A stretch of DNA of 61,848 nucleotides from Betaproteobacteria bacterium (GTDB lineage Bacteria; Pseudomonadota; Gammaproteobacteria; Burkholderiales; Rhodocyclaceae), in the NCBI GenBank assembly GCA_009781175.1, contig WQYQ01000021.1, forward strand, positions 1 to 61,848, in the 5' to 3' direction. The notes below the pieces were generated by a model. It saw only the letters and a program-made list of their open reading frames with translations. It ran no database searches and had not been told where the DNA came from. Positions within the stretch are counted from its first letter, which is position 1; each line of letters starts with the position of its first letter. Shown here piece by piece: positions 19,156-28,086 of the stretch. A program made the translations under genes and the position numbers.

Positions 19156-20742
19156 TTACGGAACCAAGGCTGAATCCTGCTCGATGTTTAGAGCCTTACA
19201 CTGCATGTCGTCGAATTCAGAATCGGTAGTGGGGAGCGCCTCGTGGGAAGGTAGTGCTGCGCCAGATCGAACGTGAGGTGGCGTGGCAATTTCCTCGTCA
19301 ATGCGGGCAAGCAAATAGGGGAAAAATGGATTCGATGAAACGCGGAATATCGAATCGAGGCTGATCATCAGCGCGCCTCGTTCCCCGCGCGGTGCAAGCG
19401 CACCAAGCGATACGCCGAAGCGGGGATTGTCCGTGTCTGCGGGCTGCATACCGTACAGTTCATCGTCCATCGGGAAGGGAATCGCCACGTGCGAGAGCGA
19501 GAATATTTGGGGTGGATATTTGATCTCCAGCCTGCGCTCTTTCTCTTCCGTGCTGCCGGGGAAAATATCGCGTGCAATCACTTCGTCGGAACCGTCCAAT
19601 TCGTTGCCGACGATCGTCAGTTTGTAATTTACAGGCAAGCTCGGCAATAATCTGGTGAGCGCCTGCGATGATGCTGGATCAATCAAGGGCCCGAGTTTTG
19701 CACGCCGGTTCACATCGAACAGAACCAATTCGCTGCCGTTGTCCGGCAGGTTCGCATAAAGCCTTCTGACGATCGCCGGGGTGCTGACCGTAAAGTCGAT
19801 CACCGATTGAAACGTGAGTACGGGCGGCAGCTTGTCCAGCTTACCCTCACGTGCGAGGCGCGTGATCTGTTCCTGCAACGCGGCGGTGACCCGGTGGGAT
19901 TGGCGCGCGCCATTGACGGGAAATGAGTTGTATTTGAACGGGTTGAATTCGGGGACGACGCTCAGCCATGCGGCCCTTTCGAAAGGGGGAAGTAATGCGG
20001 GAAGAGCGGCCAGGCCGACAAAACGCGCATAGCGGGTGATGCCGATCATCGGCGAAATTAAAATGACGCGCGCCGGGCGATCGAGATGTGGGTCTTCAAG
20101 GCTGTCGAGCGTGTATTTCATGGCAAGCGCGCCGCCATTGGAGAAACCGACCACATGAATCGGGCGGCCGGCGCCTACTTGATTCCGGGCCTCACGCACG
20201 GCGAGCCGTGTCGCCGCCATCCAGCTTTCCCACTCGACGTTTGATAGGCCTGCCGGGACCGTGCCGTGCCCAGGAAGTCGAATGCCGACGGCGACGAACC
20301 CGTCCTCGACGTAGCGCCGTGCAATGTGCCGCAAACTGTATGGCGAGTCGGTCAGGCCATGCAGTAGGACAACCGCGCCGACGGGCTTGCCTTTGGGGTG
20401 CATCTCATATGAGCGGTTCCAGTCGTGTTCGAAGTGCCCAGGGTAGATTGGACTGCCCTCGAAATAGCGATTCGAGGGGCTGCGCGCGGTGGACGGCAGA
20501 CGCTCGCTGACCTGCTCCTTGACTTGCTCGAACAGTGCGCTTTCGTGCTTCAGATAGGTGTTCCAGTCGGCCCGATCGAGCTGTTCGACGCAGAGTTCTT
20601 TGGGCACGTAGGTGTGCCAGAGTTGCAGCGCTGGCCCTGTGTGCGCAAAGTAAGCGCGCAGCGCAAGCAGGGCCGTGATGAGGATGACAAGCGTGAGTGC
20701 AACGATGCGTATCGTTCGGACCAGGCGTGATTGGGCATTCAT
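19156..20742 (-). CDS. Membrane-anchored alpha/beta hydrolase
   Basis: A 528-residue protein with an uncleaved N-terminal membrane segment (about residues 12-33, IVALTLVILITALLALRAYF) and an alpha/beta hydrolase fold. Visible motifs are VVLLHGLTDSPYS (oxyanion region), IRLPGHGTVP, and the nucleophile elbow GFSNGG with the serine in GxSxG context. Probably an esterase or lysophospholipase acting at the inner membrane or periplasm; the substrate cannot be told. The start at 20742 gives a short cytoplasmic lead; an upstream in-frame ATG at 20781 has GGAGG only one base away, so the exact start is uncertain. Confidence 0.8.
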   Translation of the reverse strand: MNAQSRLVRTIRIVALTLVILITALLALRAYFAHTGPALQLWHTYVPKELCVEQLDRADWNTYLKHESALFEQVKEQVSERLPSTARSPSNRYFEGSPIYPGHFEHDWNRSYEMHPKGKPVGAVVLLHGLTDSPYSLRHIARRYVEDGFVAVGIRLPGHGTVPAGLSNVEWESWMAATRLAVREARNQVGAGRPIHVVGFSNGGALAMKYTLDSLEDPHLDRPARVILISPMIGITRYARFVGLAALPALLPPFERAAWLSVVPEFNPFKYNSFPVNGARQSHRVTAALQEQITRLAREGKLDKLPPVLTFQSVIDFTVSTPAIVRRLYANLPDNGSELVLFDVNRRAKLGPLIDPASSQALTRLLPSLPVNYKLTIVGNELDGSDEVIARDIFPGSTEEKERRLEIKYPPQIFSLSHVAIPFPMDDELYGMQPADTDNPRFGVSLGALAPRGERGALMISLDSIFRVSSNPFFPYLLARIDEEIATPPHVRSGAALPSHEALPTTDSEFDDMQCKALNIEQDSALVP

Positions 20743-20855
20743 GTCATGCTCATTCGAGTGGGTGGGACGTGTCCATTCCATTCCTCCGCCGGGGCGTTAC
20801 CCGAACGACATGCGTAAGAGCTGCCCCGCATACGCATGCCGTTATTGTTGCCTGG

Positions 20856-21644
20856 TCACGCGTCCGGGTTGCCTAATGCGGTGGTGTTGAAGCCTGCATC
20901 GACGTAAGTGATTTCGCCCGTCATGCCGGAGGCGAGGTCGGAGCACAGGAATGCGGCAACGTTGCCAACTTCGTCGATCGTCACGTTACGGCGCAACGGG
21001 GCGTTGCGTTCGTTGAAGTGAAGCAGCTTGCCGAAATCGCCAATTCCAGCGGCGGCCAGAGTTTTGATCGGGCCTGCGGAAATTGCATTGACCCGCGTGC
21101 CTTCGGGGCCGAGACTTGCGGCGAGGTAGCGGACAGAGGCTTCGAGGCTGGCTTTGGCGAGCCCCATCATGTTGTAGTTAGGCATTGTGCGCACGGCGCC
21201 AAGATACGACATCGTGAGCAAAGCGCCCTTGCGTCCTTGCATGAGGGGACGCGCGCCTTTGGCCAAGGCGGGGAAACTGTAGGCGCTGATTTCGTGGGCG
21301 ACACGGAAGGCTTCGCGGGAAAAACCGTTGAGGAAATTCCCCTCCAGCGATTCGCCGGGCGCAAAGGCGATTGAGTGGACGAGTCCATCCAGGCCGTCCC
21401 AGCTTTTGCCGAGTGTTTCGAACAGCGCGGTGATTTGCGCATCGTCCGCAACGTCGCATGGGAAAACGAGATCGCTGCCGAATTCGGCGGCGAATTTGGT
21501 GATCCGTTCTATGAAGCGCTCGTTCTGATAGGTGAACGCGAGCGAGGCGCCTTCACGATGCATGGCTTTGGCGACGCCATAAGCGATGGAACGGTTGCTG
21601 AGCAGACCACAGATCAGAATACGCTTACCGGCAAGAAAACCCAT
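20856..21644 (-). CDS. fabI: Enoyl-[acyl-carrier-protein] reductase (NADH)
   Basis: A 262-residue short-chain dehydrogenase that reduces enoyl-ACP in the last step of each fatty acid elongation round. The FabI-type cofactor motif [11 protein letters not shown] replaces the usual Rossmann glycine pattern, and the catalytic tyrosine and lysine are in [12 protein letters not shown] (Y-x6-K). This is the triclosan-target family. The ATG at 21644 has AGGAG nine bases upstream; a TTG two codons earlier is not needed. Confidence 0.96.
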   Translation of the reverse strand: MGFLAGKRILICGLLSNRSIAYGVAKAMHREGASLAFTYQNERFIERITKFAAEFGSDLVFPCDVADDAQITALFETLGKSWDGLDGLVHSIAFAPGESLEGNFLNGFSREAFRVAHEISAYSFPALAKGARPLMQGRKGALLTMSYLGAVRTMPNYNMMGLAKASLEASVRYLAASLGPEGTRVNAISAGPIKTLAAAGIGDFGKLLHFNERNAPLRRNVTIDEVGNVAAFLCSDLASGMTGEITYVDAGFNTTALGNPDA

Positions 21645-21805
21645 ATGCAATCTCCTTTGAGGGAACTTGGAATTATATCGGAGCCTTTGGCCATGAATCG
21701 AGCATAAGCCCTGTTATTCATAGCGGGGTCAATTCAGTTGGGGGCTGACAGATTCGGTATTGTGCCGCCTAATGCCGGACGAGATGGTGTTCAGGCGATT
21801 TTCCT

Positions 21806-21832
21806 TGAAGAAAATCAGTTTCGCGCCGATAA
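21806..21832 (+). promoter_or_regulatory. Candidate sigma-28 (FliA) promoter upstream of flhB
   Basis: GCCGATAA at 21825-21832 is an exact match to the sigma-28 -10 octamer, and TGAAG begins exactly 19 bases earlier at 21806, the consensus spacing for TAAAGTTT-N11-GCCGATAA. It points towards the terminator at 21922 and flhB. Confidence 0.6.
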
Positions 21833-21838
21833 CGACAA

Positions 21839-21948
21839 TAATATCTCCAGCCCGGTTAGCCAGGAACCCTGCTTGGGTGGATCGAGTCAATTTCTGTACA
21901 TCTCCTCCGGCAAGATATTCGCCCCGCTGAGAATTGCGGGGTTTTTTT
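21839..21948 (+). ncRNA. Candidate sigma-28-dependent small RNA
   Basis: The predicted transcript from the sigma-28 promoter would start near 21839 and stop at the intrinsic terminator at 21922-21948, giving about 110 nt. There is no open frame with a ribosome site inside. It contains an unpaired-looking CU-rich stretch TCTCCTCC (21901 region), complementary to Shine-Dalgarno sequences, a common seed type in small RNAs. Known flagellar regulons do include sigma-28-driven small RNAs, but this one is inferred from the signals only. An attenuated leader of flhB is the alternative. Confidence 0.4.
21922..21948 (+). terminator. Rho-independent terminator upstream of flhB
   Basis: CCCCGC (21922-21927) pairs with GCGGGG (21936-21941), followed by seven T. 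No plus-strand protein gene precedes it since fabI is on the minus strand, so it must end a short transcript. Confidence 0.85.
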
Positions 21949-21981
21949 CTTCCTGTTCAAACCGTTGATTTGCGTGCGCTT

Positions 21982-21989
21982 GCCGATAA
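21982..21989 (+). promoter_or_regulatory. Second GCCGATAA element just before flhB
   Basis: An exact sigma-28 -10 octamer lies 22 bases before the flhB start. The expected -35 position (21963) reads CGTTGATT, a poor match, so this may be a weak promoter or chance. It would put transcription start only about 15 bases before the flhB codon. Confidence 0.35.
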
Positions 21990-22010
21990 TCGCCGACATG
22001 AGGCGAAACT

Positions 22011-23165
22011 ATGGCTGAAGAAAGCGATCAAGAACGCACGGAACCTGCGTCGAGCCGACGATTACAGAAGGCCCGCGAGGAAGGCAATGTTCCCCGCTCG
22101 AAAGAGTTGGGCACTTTGCTGATCCTGCTCGCGGGCGTTTCCATGCTGTGGGTAACGGGCGGTTGGATGTATCAGCGGATGAGTGGTGTTGTGCGGCATG
22201 GTTTTACGCCTGACCGGCGCCAGATGACCGAGCCGCAAGCCATGATCGAAATGCTGCATTCCCAGTTTCAGGCAGGCTTGACCGCGCTTGCGCCGATTTT
22301 GCTCGTGCTTCTGGTCGCGGCGGTGGCCGGGCCGATAATGATCGGCGGATTCAATTTCTCATCCCAGGCGATGGGTTTCAAGGCGTCGCGTTTGAATCCG
22401 CTGAGCGGTCTGAAACGGATGGTCTCGCTGAATGGCTTGGTGGAGCTGGTCAAAGCGATTCTCAAGGCCATCGTTGTGGGTGGCATTGGCGTGAAGGTTG
22501 TTTGGTCGCGCAGCGATCAATCGATCGGACTCATCGGAATGCCCTTGGAGCCGGGCCTAGCCTCATTCACGAATCTGGTGCTGGGCGCGGCGCTGACCAT
22601 GGTCGCGGGACTTGCCATCATCGCCATGCTCGATGTGCCGTATCAGCTTTGGCATTACTACTCGAAACTGCGCATGACCAAGGAAGAACTCAAGCAAGAG
22701 CACAAACAAACGGAAGGCGATCCGCATATCAAGGCACGGATTCGTCAGAAACAGCGGGAAATGGCGCGCCGCCGCATGATGCAGGATGTGCCGACCGCCG
22801 ATGTGATCGTGACGAACCCGACGCACTATGCCGTTGCTTTGCGCTATGAGGAAGGCACGATGCGCGCGCCGCGCGTCGTGGCGAAGGGTACGGATCTGGT
22901 CGCGCAGCAGATCCGCGAAGTGGGGCGCGCCAACCAGGTGCCCTTGCTTGAAGCGCCGCCGCTGGCGCGTGCGCTGTACCGTTACGCGGAAATCGGCGAT
23001 GAAGTGCCCGCCGCGCTTTACAACGCGGTGGCGGAAGTGCTGGCCTGGGTATTCGGTCTGCGCTATGCCGCGACGCAAGGCGTGCCGCCACCCGCCGAGC
23101 CCACGGATTTACACGTGCCCGCGGCGCTCGACCCCGGCGCCGTACCAACGCAAGTTCCCGCCTAG
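22011..23165 (+). CDS. flhB: Flagellar export apparatus protein FlhB
   Basis: A 384-residue inner-membrane component of the flagellar type III export gate that switches substrate from rod/hook to filament. It has four membrane segments in the N-terminal half and a cytoplasmic domain with the autocleavage motif NPTH at residues 269-272, the same numbering as in Salmonella. The N-terminus (ESDQERTEPASSRRLQKAREEGNVPRSKE) is typical. A GAGGCGAAACT precedes the ATG. First gene of flhB-flhA-flhF-flhG-like-fliA. Confidence 0.97.
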   Translation: MAEESDQERTEPASSRRLQKAREEGNVPRSKELGTLLILLAGVSMLWVTGGWMYQRMSGVVRHGFTPDRRQMTEPQAMIEMLHSQFQAGLTALAPILLVLLVAAVAGPIMIGGFNFSSQAMGFKASRLNPLSGLKRMVSLNGLVELVKAILKAIVVGGIGVKVVWSRSDQSIGLIGMPLEPGLASFTNLVLGAALTMVAGLAIIAMLDVPYQLWHYYSKLRMTKEELKQEHKQTEGDPHIKARIRQKQREMARRRMMQDVPTADVIVTNPTHYAVALRYEEGTMRAPRVVAKGTDLVAQQIREVGRANQVPLLEAPPLARALYRYAEIGDEVPAALYNAVAEVLAWVFGLRYAATQGVPPPAEPTDLHVPAALDPGAVPTQVPA

Positions 23166-23197
23166 GCGGGGCATAGGTGTGATAAAAAAGGATTCTC

Positions 23198-25303
23198 ATG
23201 GCTAACGGAACAACTCAGGCAATGGATCTGAAACAGCTCCTCTCCGCTGCCAATATCCGCCAGCTTGCTGCGCCGATCCTCGTGGTCATGATCCTGGGCA
23301 TGATGGTCCTGCCCTTGCCGCCGTTCCTGCTCGACCTGTTGTTTACCTTCAACCTCGCCGTCGCGGTCATGGTGCTGCTGGTTGCGATGTATACGAAGAA
23401 GCCGCTCGAATTCTCGGCCTTCCCGACGGTTCTGCTGGTCACCACATTGTTGCGGCTGTCGCTGAACGTAGCTTCCACGCGGGTTGTGCTGCTTAGGGGG
23501 CATACCGGGCCGGACGCGGCGGGTAAAGTGATCGATGCGTTCGGTCACTTCCTGGTCGGCGGCAACACCGCCGTCGGTATCGTGGTCTTCATTATCCTCA
23601 CGGTGATCAACTTCGTCGTGGTGACCAAGGGCGCGGGCCGGATTGCCGAGGTCGGTGCGCGCTTCGCCCTGGATGCGATGCCGGGCAAGCAGATGGCGAT
23701 CGATGCCGATTTGAATGCCGGTCTGATCGATGAAGCGGAGGCCAAGCGGCGGCGTAGGGATGTCGCGCAAGAGTCCGAGTTTTACGGCGCGATGGACGGT
23801 GCTTCGAAATTCGTGCGCGGCGATGCGATTGCGGGCATTCTGATCATGGTCATCAACATCATCGGCGGCCTGATCGTCGGTATCGTGCAACACGATATGC
23901 CCGCCGCGCGCGCGGCGGAAAACTACACTTTGCTGACGATCGGCGACGGCCTGGTCGCACAGCTTCCCGCTTTGATGATCTCGATCGCCGCGGGTATGGT
24001 GGTTTCACGTGTCGGCGACGAGCAGGATGCCAGCGTCCAGGTGATCAACCAGTTGTTCGCCAATCCGATGGTGATGATGCTGACCGCCGTCATTCTCGGC
24101 GTGCTTGGCTTGATTCCCGGCATGCCGAATTTCGTTTTCCTCCTGCTGGCTGGCGTATTCGGTTTTGGCGCGCGCTATCTCCTGCGCAAACAGCAGCAGG
24201 AGGCGGCGGAAAAACAAAGCGCGGCGGCGCCCGTGGCGGCGGCACATCCGGTCGAATCGCACGAAGCGAGCTGGGCCGATGTCAGCCCTGTCGATGTGCT
24301 CGGCCTGGAGGTCGGTTATCGCTTGATTCCGATGGTCGACAAAGGCCAGGACGGTGAGTTGCTGCGCCGGATTCGCGGGCTGCGCAAAAAATTCGCCCAG
24401 GAAATCGGCTTCCTCGCCGCCCCCGTGCATATCCGGGACAACCTTGAACTGCGTCCGAACGCTTATCGGATTACGCTCAAAGGCGTCGAGGTCGGCTCCG
24501 GCGATGCTTCGCCCGGCATGCTCCTCGCCATCAACCCCGGCCGTGTCACGGGCACCTTGCCGGGCACGCCGACCCAGGACCCGGCCTTCGGCCTGCCGGC
24601 GATTTGGATCGAAACCGGCCTGCGCGAACAAGCGCATGCGATGGGGTACACGGTCGTCGATGCGAGCACGGTGGTCGCGACGCATTTGAATCACGTCATC
24701 ATCGGACATGCGTCCGATTTGCTTGGGCGTCAGGAAACCCAGGCCCTGCTCGATCACATCGCCAAGGATGCGCCGAAGCTCGTCGAAGATCTGGTGCCCA
24801 AGCTCCTGCCCCTGCATGTATTGCAGCGTGTGTTGCAGTATCTGTTAGAGGAGGGCGTCAATATCCGTGATATGCGCACGATTATCGAAACGCTGTCCGA
24901 ACATGCCGCGCGCACGCAAGACCCGCTCGAACTCGCGGGGCGTGTGCGTGCCGCGCTGGGCCGCGCGATCGTGCAGCAGATGTTCCCCGGCTCGGCCGAG
25001 TTGCAGGTCATGGCGCTCGATCCGAATCTCGAACGGATGCTGGCTCAGGCCGCTCAGGGCAATGGCGGGGACGGCGTGCTCGAACCGACGCTGGCCGAAA
25101 ATCTATTGCGCGAAACGGCCGCCGCCGCACAGCGCCAGGAAGACCTCGGGTTGCCCGCTGTGCTGCTGGTGCCGAATCACCTGCGTTGGCTGCTTTCGCA
25201 CTTCCTGCGCCGCGCGGTGCCGAGCCTGCGCGTGCTCGCCAATTCCGAAATTCCCGAGAACCGCAATATCCGCGTGACCTCGATTATCGGCGGGCAGGTT
25301 TAA
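23198..25303 (+). CDS. flhA: Flagellar export gate protein FlhA
   Basis: A 701-residue protein with eight predicted membrane segments in its first 330 residues, a FHIPEP-type loop (RIAEVGARFALDAMPGKQMAIDADLNAGLIDEAEAKRRR split over about residues 147-185), and a cytoplasmic domain that docks chaperone-substrate complexes and forms the nonameric export ring. Full family length. It follows flhB by 32 bases. Confidence 0.97.
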   Translation: MANGTTQAMDLKQLLSAANIRQLAAPILVVMILGMMVLPLPPFLLDLLFTFNLAVAVMVLLVAMYTKKPLEFSAFPTVLLVTTLLRLSLNVASTRVVLLRGHTGPDAAGKVIDAFGHFLVGGNTAVGIVVFIILTVINFVVVTKGAGRIAEVGARFALDAMPGKQMAIDADLNAGLIDEAEAKRRRRDVAQESEFYGAMDGASKFVRGDAIAGILIMVINIIGGLIVGIVQHDMPAARAAENYTLLTIGDGLVAQLPALMISIAAGMVVSRVGDEQDASVQVINQLFANPMVMMLTAVILGVLGLIPGMPNFVFLLLAGVFGFGARYLLRKQQQEAAEKQSAAAPVAAAHPVESHEASWADVSPVDVLGLEVGYRLIPMVDKGQDGELLRRIRGLRKKFAQEIGFLAAPVHIRDNLELRPNAYRITLKGVEVGSGDASPGMLLAINPGRVTGTLPGTPTQDPAFGLPAIWIETGLREQAHAMGYTVVDASTVVATHLNHVIIGHASDLLGRQETQALLDHIAKDAPKLVEDLVPKLLPLHVLQRVLQYLLEEGVNIRDMRTIIETLSEHAARTQDPLELAGRVRAALGRAIVQQMFPGSAELQVMALDPNLERMLAQAAQGNGGDGVLEPTLAENLLRETAAAAQRQEDLGLPAVLLVPNHLRWLLSHFLRRAVPSLRVLANSEIPENRNIRVTSIIGGQV

Positions 25304-25602
25304 ACCAGCGCCGGCCGGCACATTCTGCCGGCTACTTTTACCCTTTGCGGCGATATGGGCGGTTAAAGCAAGCACTACCGCTGCAAAGCGGACGCTTCAA
25401 AGCTCACAGATCCCGCTCCCGCAGGATTTTGTGTAAGCAAATTGAATTGAGCGGTTTTTTCCGCTTTTCTCAGCCTCTAGTTTTTCCATCCTCCGGCAAA
25501 TAATGTCGTTCATGGCATCCAATTGGTCTTGAGCACGAAATCCAGGATGTCCGGTTTATCCGAATACGACAGGTTGCGGTAACGCATTCCGGAGGTTCCA
25601 AG
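25304..25602 (+). other. Intergenic region flhA-flhF with weak terminator
   Basis: 299 bases. A stem GCCGGCA/TGCCGGC at 25314-25332 followed by TACTTTTA probably attenuates or ends the flhBA transcript. A second small stem GAGCGG..CCGC with T-runs lies near 25448-25470. The flhF ribosome site GGAGG is at about 25589. A GG..GG pattern near 25514 only resembles a sigma-54 site. Confidence 0.5.
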
Positions 25603-27153
25603 ATGGTTAACGTCAAACGCTACTACGCCCGTACCGCTCGCGAAGCCCTGCGGATGGTGAAGGAAGAGTTGGGTTCCGACGCAGTTGTGCTGTCAAACCG
25701 CTCTGTCGATGGCGGCGTTGAAATTCTGGCTCTGCCGGCGAGCGAGGTTGGCGCGGTGCAGGCCGCGGCGCAGCCCAAAAAGGCCGCGCCGCAAAAGAGC
25801 GCAGCAAAGCCGGCGAACGCCGCGCCGCGGAAAAACGCTGCGAAGCCCGACGTGACCCTGGACGACGATGCGGACGATTTCCGCGTCAGCCTCTCGACCC
25901 GGATTGCCCGCCCCGCGACGGAACAAGCGCCCAGCATGGGTTTGAACGACGGCGTGCTGCATCTGATGAGCGATCGCACCGCGCAGATCCGCCCCTTCAC
26001 GCCGCGGCGCGTCGATAACTATGGCGACAGCCTTCCCCCCGCCGCCCCTCAGCCGGCCAAAGCGCCGGAATACCCTTATGCGGCGCGCGCCGAACTGCTG
26101 CGGGAACGCTCCAAGACTGAACCGTCAAACGCCGCTGCGCGCAAGGAAGAATCCCGCCGCGCACAGGAGGCCGAATCCGAGCGCGTGCGCGCGCTGGAAG
26201 ATACCAATGCGCGTTTGATCGACGAGATGGGTACGATTCGCGAAATGCTCGAACGCCAGCTTGCCGGCTTCGCCTGGGGCGAACTGACGCGCGGCGCGCC
26301 GATTCGCGCGCAAGTGATGAGCGATCTGCTCGAAGCCGGATTCTCCGCCCAACTGGCGCGCGAACTGGCTGAAACCGTGCCGCAGGAAGCCGCTCCCGAA
26401 ACGGCGCGGACACATCTGCGCGCCCAGATCAACCGCCGCCTGCTGACGCTCGAATCCGAAGCCGATTTGATCGAGCGCGGCGGCGTATATGCCCTCGTCG
26501 GGCCGACCGGCGTCGGCAAGACCACGACGACCGCCAAACTTGCCGCGCGCTGCGTGGTGCGCCACGGCGCGGAAAAATTGGCGCTGATCACGACCGACAG
26601 CTACCGGATCGGCGCGCACGAGCAACTGCGCATCTACGGCCGAATCCTCGGCGTGCAGGTGCATACCGTGCGCGATGCCGCCGATCTGCGCCGCACGCTG
26701 CAAGACCTTTCGAACAAGCACATGATTCTGATCGATACGATCGGGATGAGCCATCGCGATCAAATGGTGGCCGAACAGGCCGCGATGCTGGCCGGCGCGG
26801 GCTGTATCAAGCGCCTGCTGCTGCTCAACGCGACGGCGCATGGCGACACGCTCGAAGATGTGCTGCATGCCTACGAAGGTGCGGACCTCGCCGGCTGCAT
26901 CTTGACGAAAACCGACGAAGCCAGTTCGCTTGCGCCGGCGCTCGATGTGCTGATCCGCCATGAACTGCGCGCTTACTACATCGCGAATGGCCAGCGCGTG
27001 CCTGAAGATCTGCATATGCCGAATCGCGCCTGGCTGGTGCATCGCTCACTGCGCGAACTGGCGCCGGAATCGCCTTTCCGCATGTCGCCCGAAGAAGCCG
27101 GCCTGCTTGCCGCGGGACGCAGCAGCCGCCTGATGCAGGGAGGGCGCGTTTGA
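25603..27153 (+). CDS. flhF: Flagellar GTPase FlhF
   Basis: A 516-residue SRP-family GTPase that sets the location, usually polar, of flagellar assembly. It starts with the family's MVNVKRYYARTAREALRMVKEELGSDAVVLSNR; a long alanine/lysine/proline-rich linker (about residues 50-190) follows; the NG domain begins near residue 215 with the G1 motif GPTGVGKTTTTAKLA at about residue 300, ITTDSYRIGAHEQLRIY, and IDTIGMSHRD. It overlaps the next gene by the TGATG junction. Confidence 0.95.
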   Translation: MVNVKRYYARTAREALRMVKEELGSDAVVLSNRSVDGGVEILALPASEVGAVQAAAQPKKAAPQKSAAKPANAAPRKNAAKPDVTLDDDADDFRVSLSTRIARPATEQAPSMGLNDGVLHLMSDRTAQIRPFTPRRVDNYGDSLPPAAPQPAKAPEYPYAARAELLRERSKTEPSNAAARKEESRRAQEAESERVRALEDTNARLIDEMGTIREMLERQLAGFAWGELTRGAPIRAQVMSDLLEAGFSAQLARELAETVPQEAAPETARTHLRAQINRRLLTLESEADLIERGGVYALVGPTGVGKTTTTAKLAARCVVRHGAEKLALITTDSYRIGAHEQLRIYGRILGVQVHTVRDAADLRRTLQDLSNKHMILIDTIGMSHRDQMVAEQAAMLAGAGCIKRLLLLNATAHGDTLEDVLHAYEGADLAGCILTKTDEASSLAPALDVLIRHELRAYYIANGQRVPEDLHMPNRAWLVHRSLRELAPESPFRMSPEEAGLLAAGRSSRLMQGGRV

Positions 27154-27932
27154 TGAACGCTTTCGGAGATCAAGCCACGGGTTTGCGGCGTCTGTTGCGG
27201 CGGGAACTTCCTCAGGTTGTTTCGGTGGTTGGATTCGGGGTCGACGCGCTGCGCTGGATTGCCACAGAGGCGAAATCGAGCGCGAACAACGGGCGCGAAG
27301 TCCTCGCTTTTGACGAAGTCGCAACCTGCGGGAATTTGGCCGATGCCTTGGCGCTGCCCGCCCGTTTCGATCTGCTGCAAGCGGTTGAGCGTCATGTCAG
27401 CATCGACTCGGTGCGTATCGAAGCCGGGCGCGGACTTACGCTTTATCCGGCGGCCCGCATGGCGCGCGCGCTCGTTGGCGCGGACAGAATTCTTGCCGCG
27501 CGTTTTGCCGAGACCTGTCAGCGCCTGCAACGCGGCGCCGATTTGTGGCTCGTGCATGCCAATCTGAGCGAGCGTTTCGATTTGTCGCCCTTGGCTTTTG
27601 CGGCGCATCGCCTGGTGATCGTCGTTGATGGCAGCGCGCGGGCGATTACGCAGGCTTACGCATTGATCAAGCATCTCGATGGTGGCCCCTGGCCGCAGGT
27701 CGATATCGCCTTGGCGGGACAACGCAGCAGACACGAAGCGGATGCCTTGTTGATGAACCTGAGTCGCACGGTTCTTGCTCAGACAAGTTTAGTGCTGCGG
27801 CCGGTCAGAGAATTGGAAGCAAGCGCTGCGGCGGCGGCAGTGGTGTCGGACGAGTTGGCGCACGAGCGGTTTCTCGAGCGCGTGCTCGGTTTTGCGCGGC
27901 ATGGTTCGCGTCCCTTGGCTTTGGCACTCTGA
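27153..27932 (+). CDS. FlhG-position MinD-like protein lacking a P-loop
   Basis: A 259-residue protein occupying the flhG (fleN, ylxH) slot between flhF and fliA. Normal FlhG is a MinD-type ATPase controlling flagellar number with an N-terminal GKGGVGKT. Here the corresponding segment reads VVSVVGFGVDALRWIATEAK, with no Walker A. Faint MinD-like features remain (LWLVHANLSERFDLSPLAF, HRLVIVVDGSARAITQAYALIKHL). It is therefore a degenerate or reassigned relative that probably does not hydrolyse ATP. The ATG at 27153 overlaps the flhF stop, so it is translated with FlhF. Confidence 0.7.
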   Translation: MNAFGDQATGLRRLLRRELPQVVSVVGFGVDALRWIATEAKSSANNGREVLAFDEVATCGNLADALALPARFDLLQAVERHVSIDSVRIEAGRGLTLYPAARMARALVGADRILAARFAETCQRLQRGADLWLVHANLSERFDLSPLAFAAHRLVIVVDGSARAITQAYALIKHLDGGPWPQVDIALAGQRSRHEADALLMNLSRTVLAQTSLVLRPVRELEASAAAAAVVSDELAHERFLERVLGFARHGSRPLALAL

Positions 27933-28086
27933 AAATAGGGTCCAAGTCTTTATTGGCACGATAGGCGAAAAGGCACGGCAGGCTGAAATGACGGATAGCA
28001 ATCAAGTTTCTACTCGTATGGCCGTTGAATGTCTTTATGACGCCTTGAGTAATTGCGGCTAAAAGCTGCGGGAAAGAGAGTCACTC

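Noticed and set aside
25365..25395. TAAAGCAA followed by GCTGCAAAG as a sigma-28 site
   Set aside because: The -35 and spacing fit but the -10 matches only the first bases.
25505..25530. Sigma-54-like TGGCATCCAATTGG before flhF
   Set aside because: The -12 element lacks GC at the required distance; below what I would report as a promoter.
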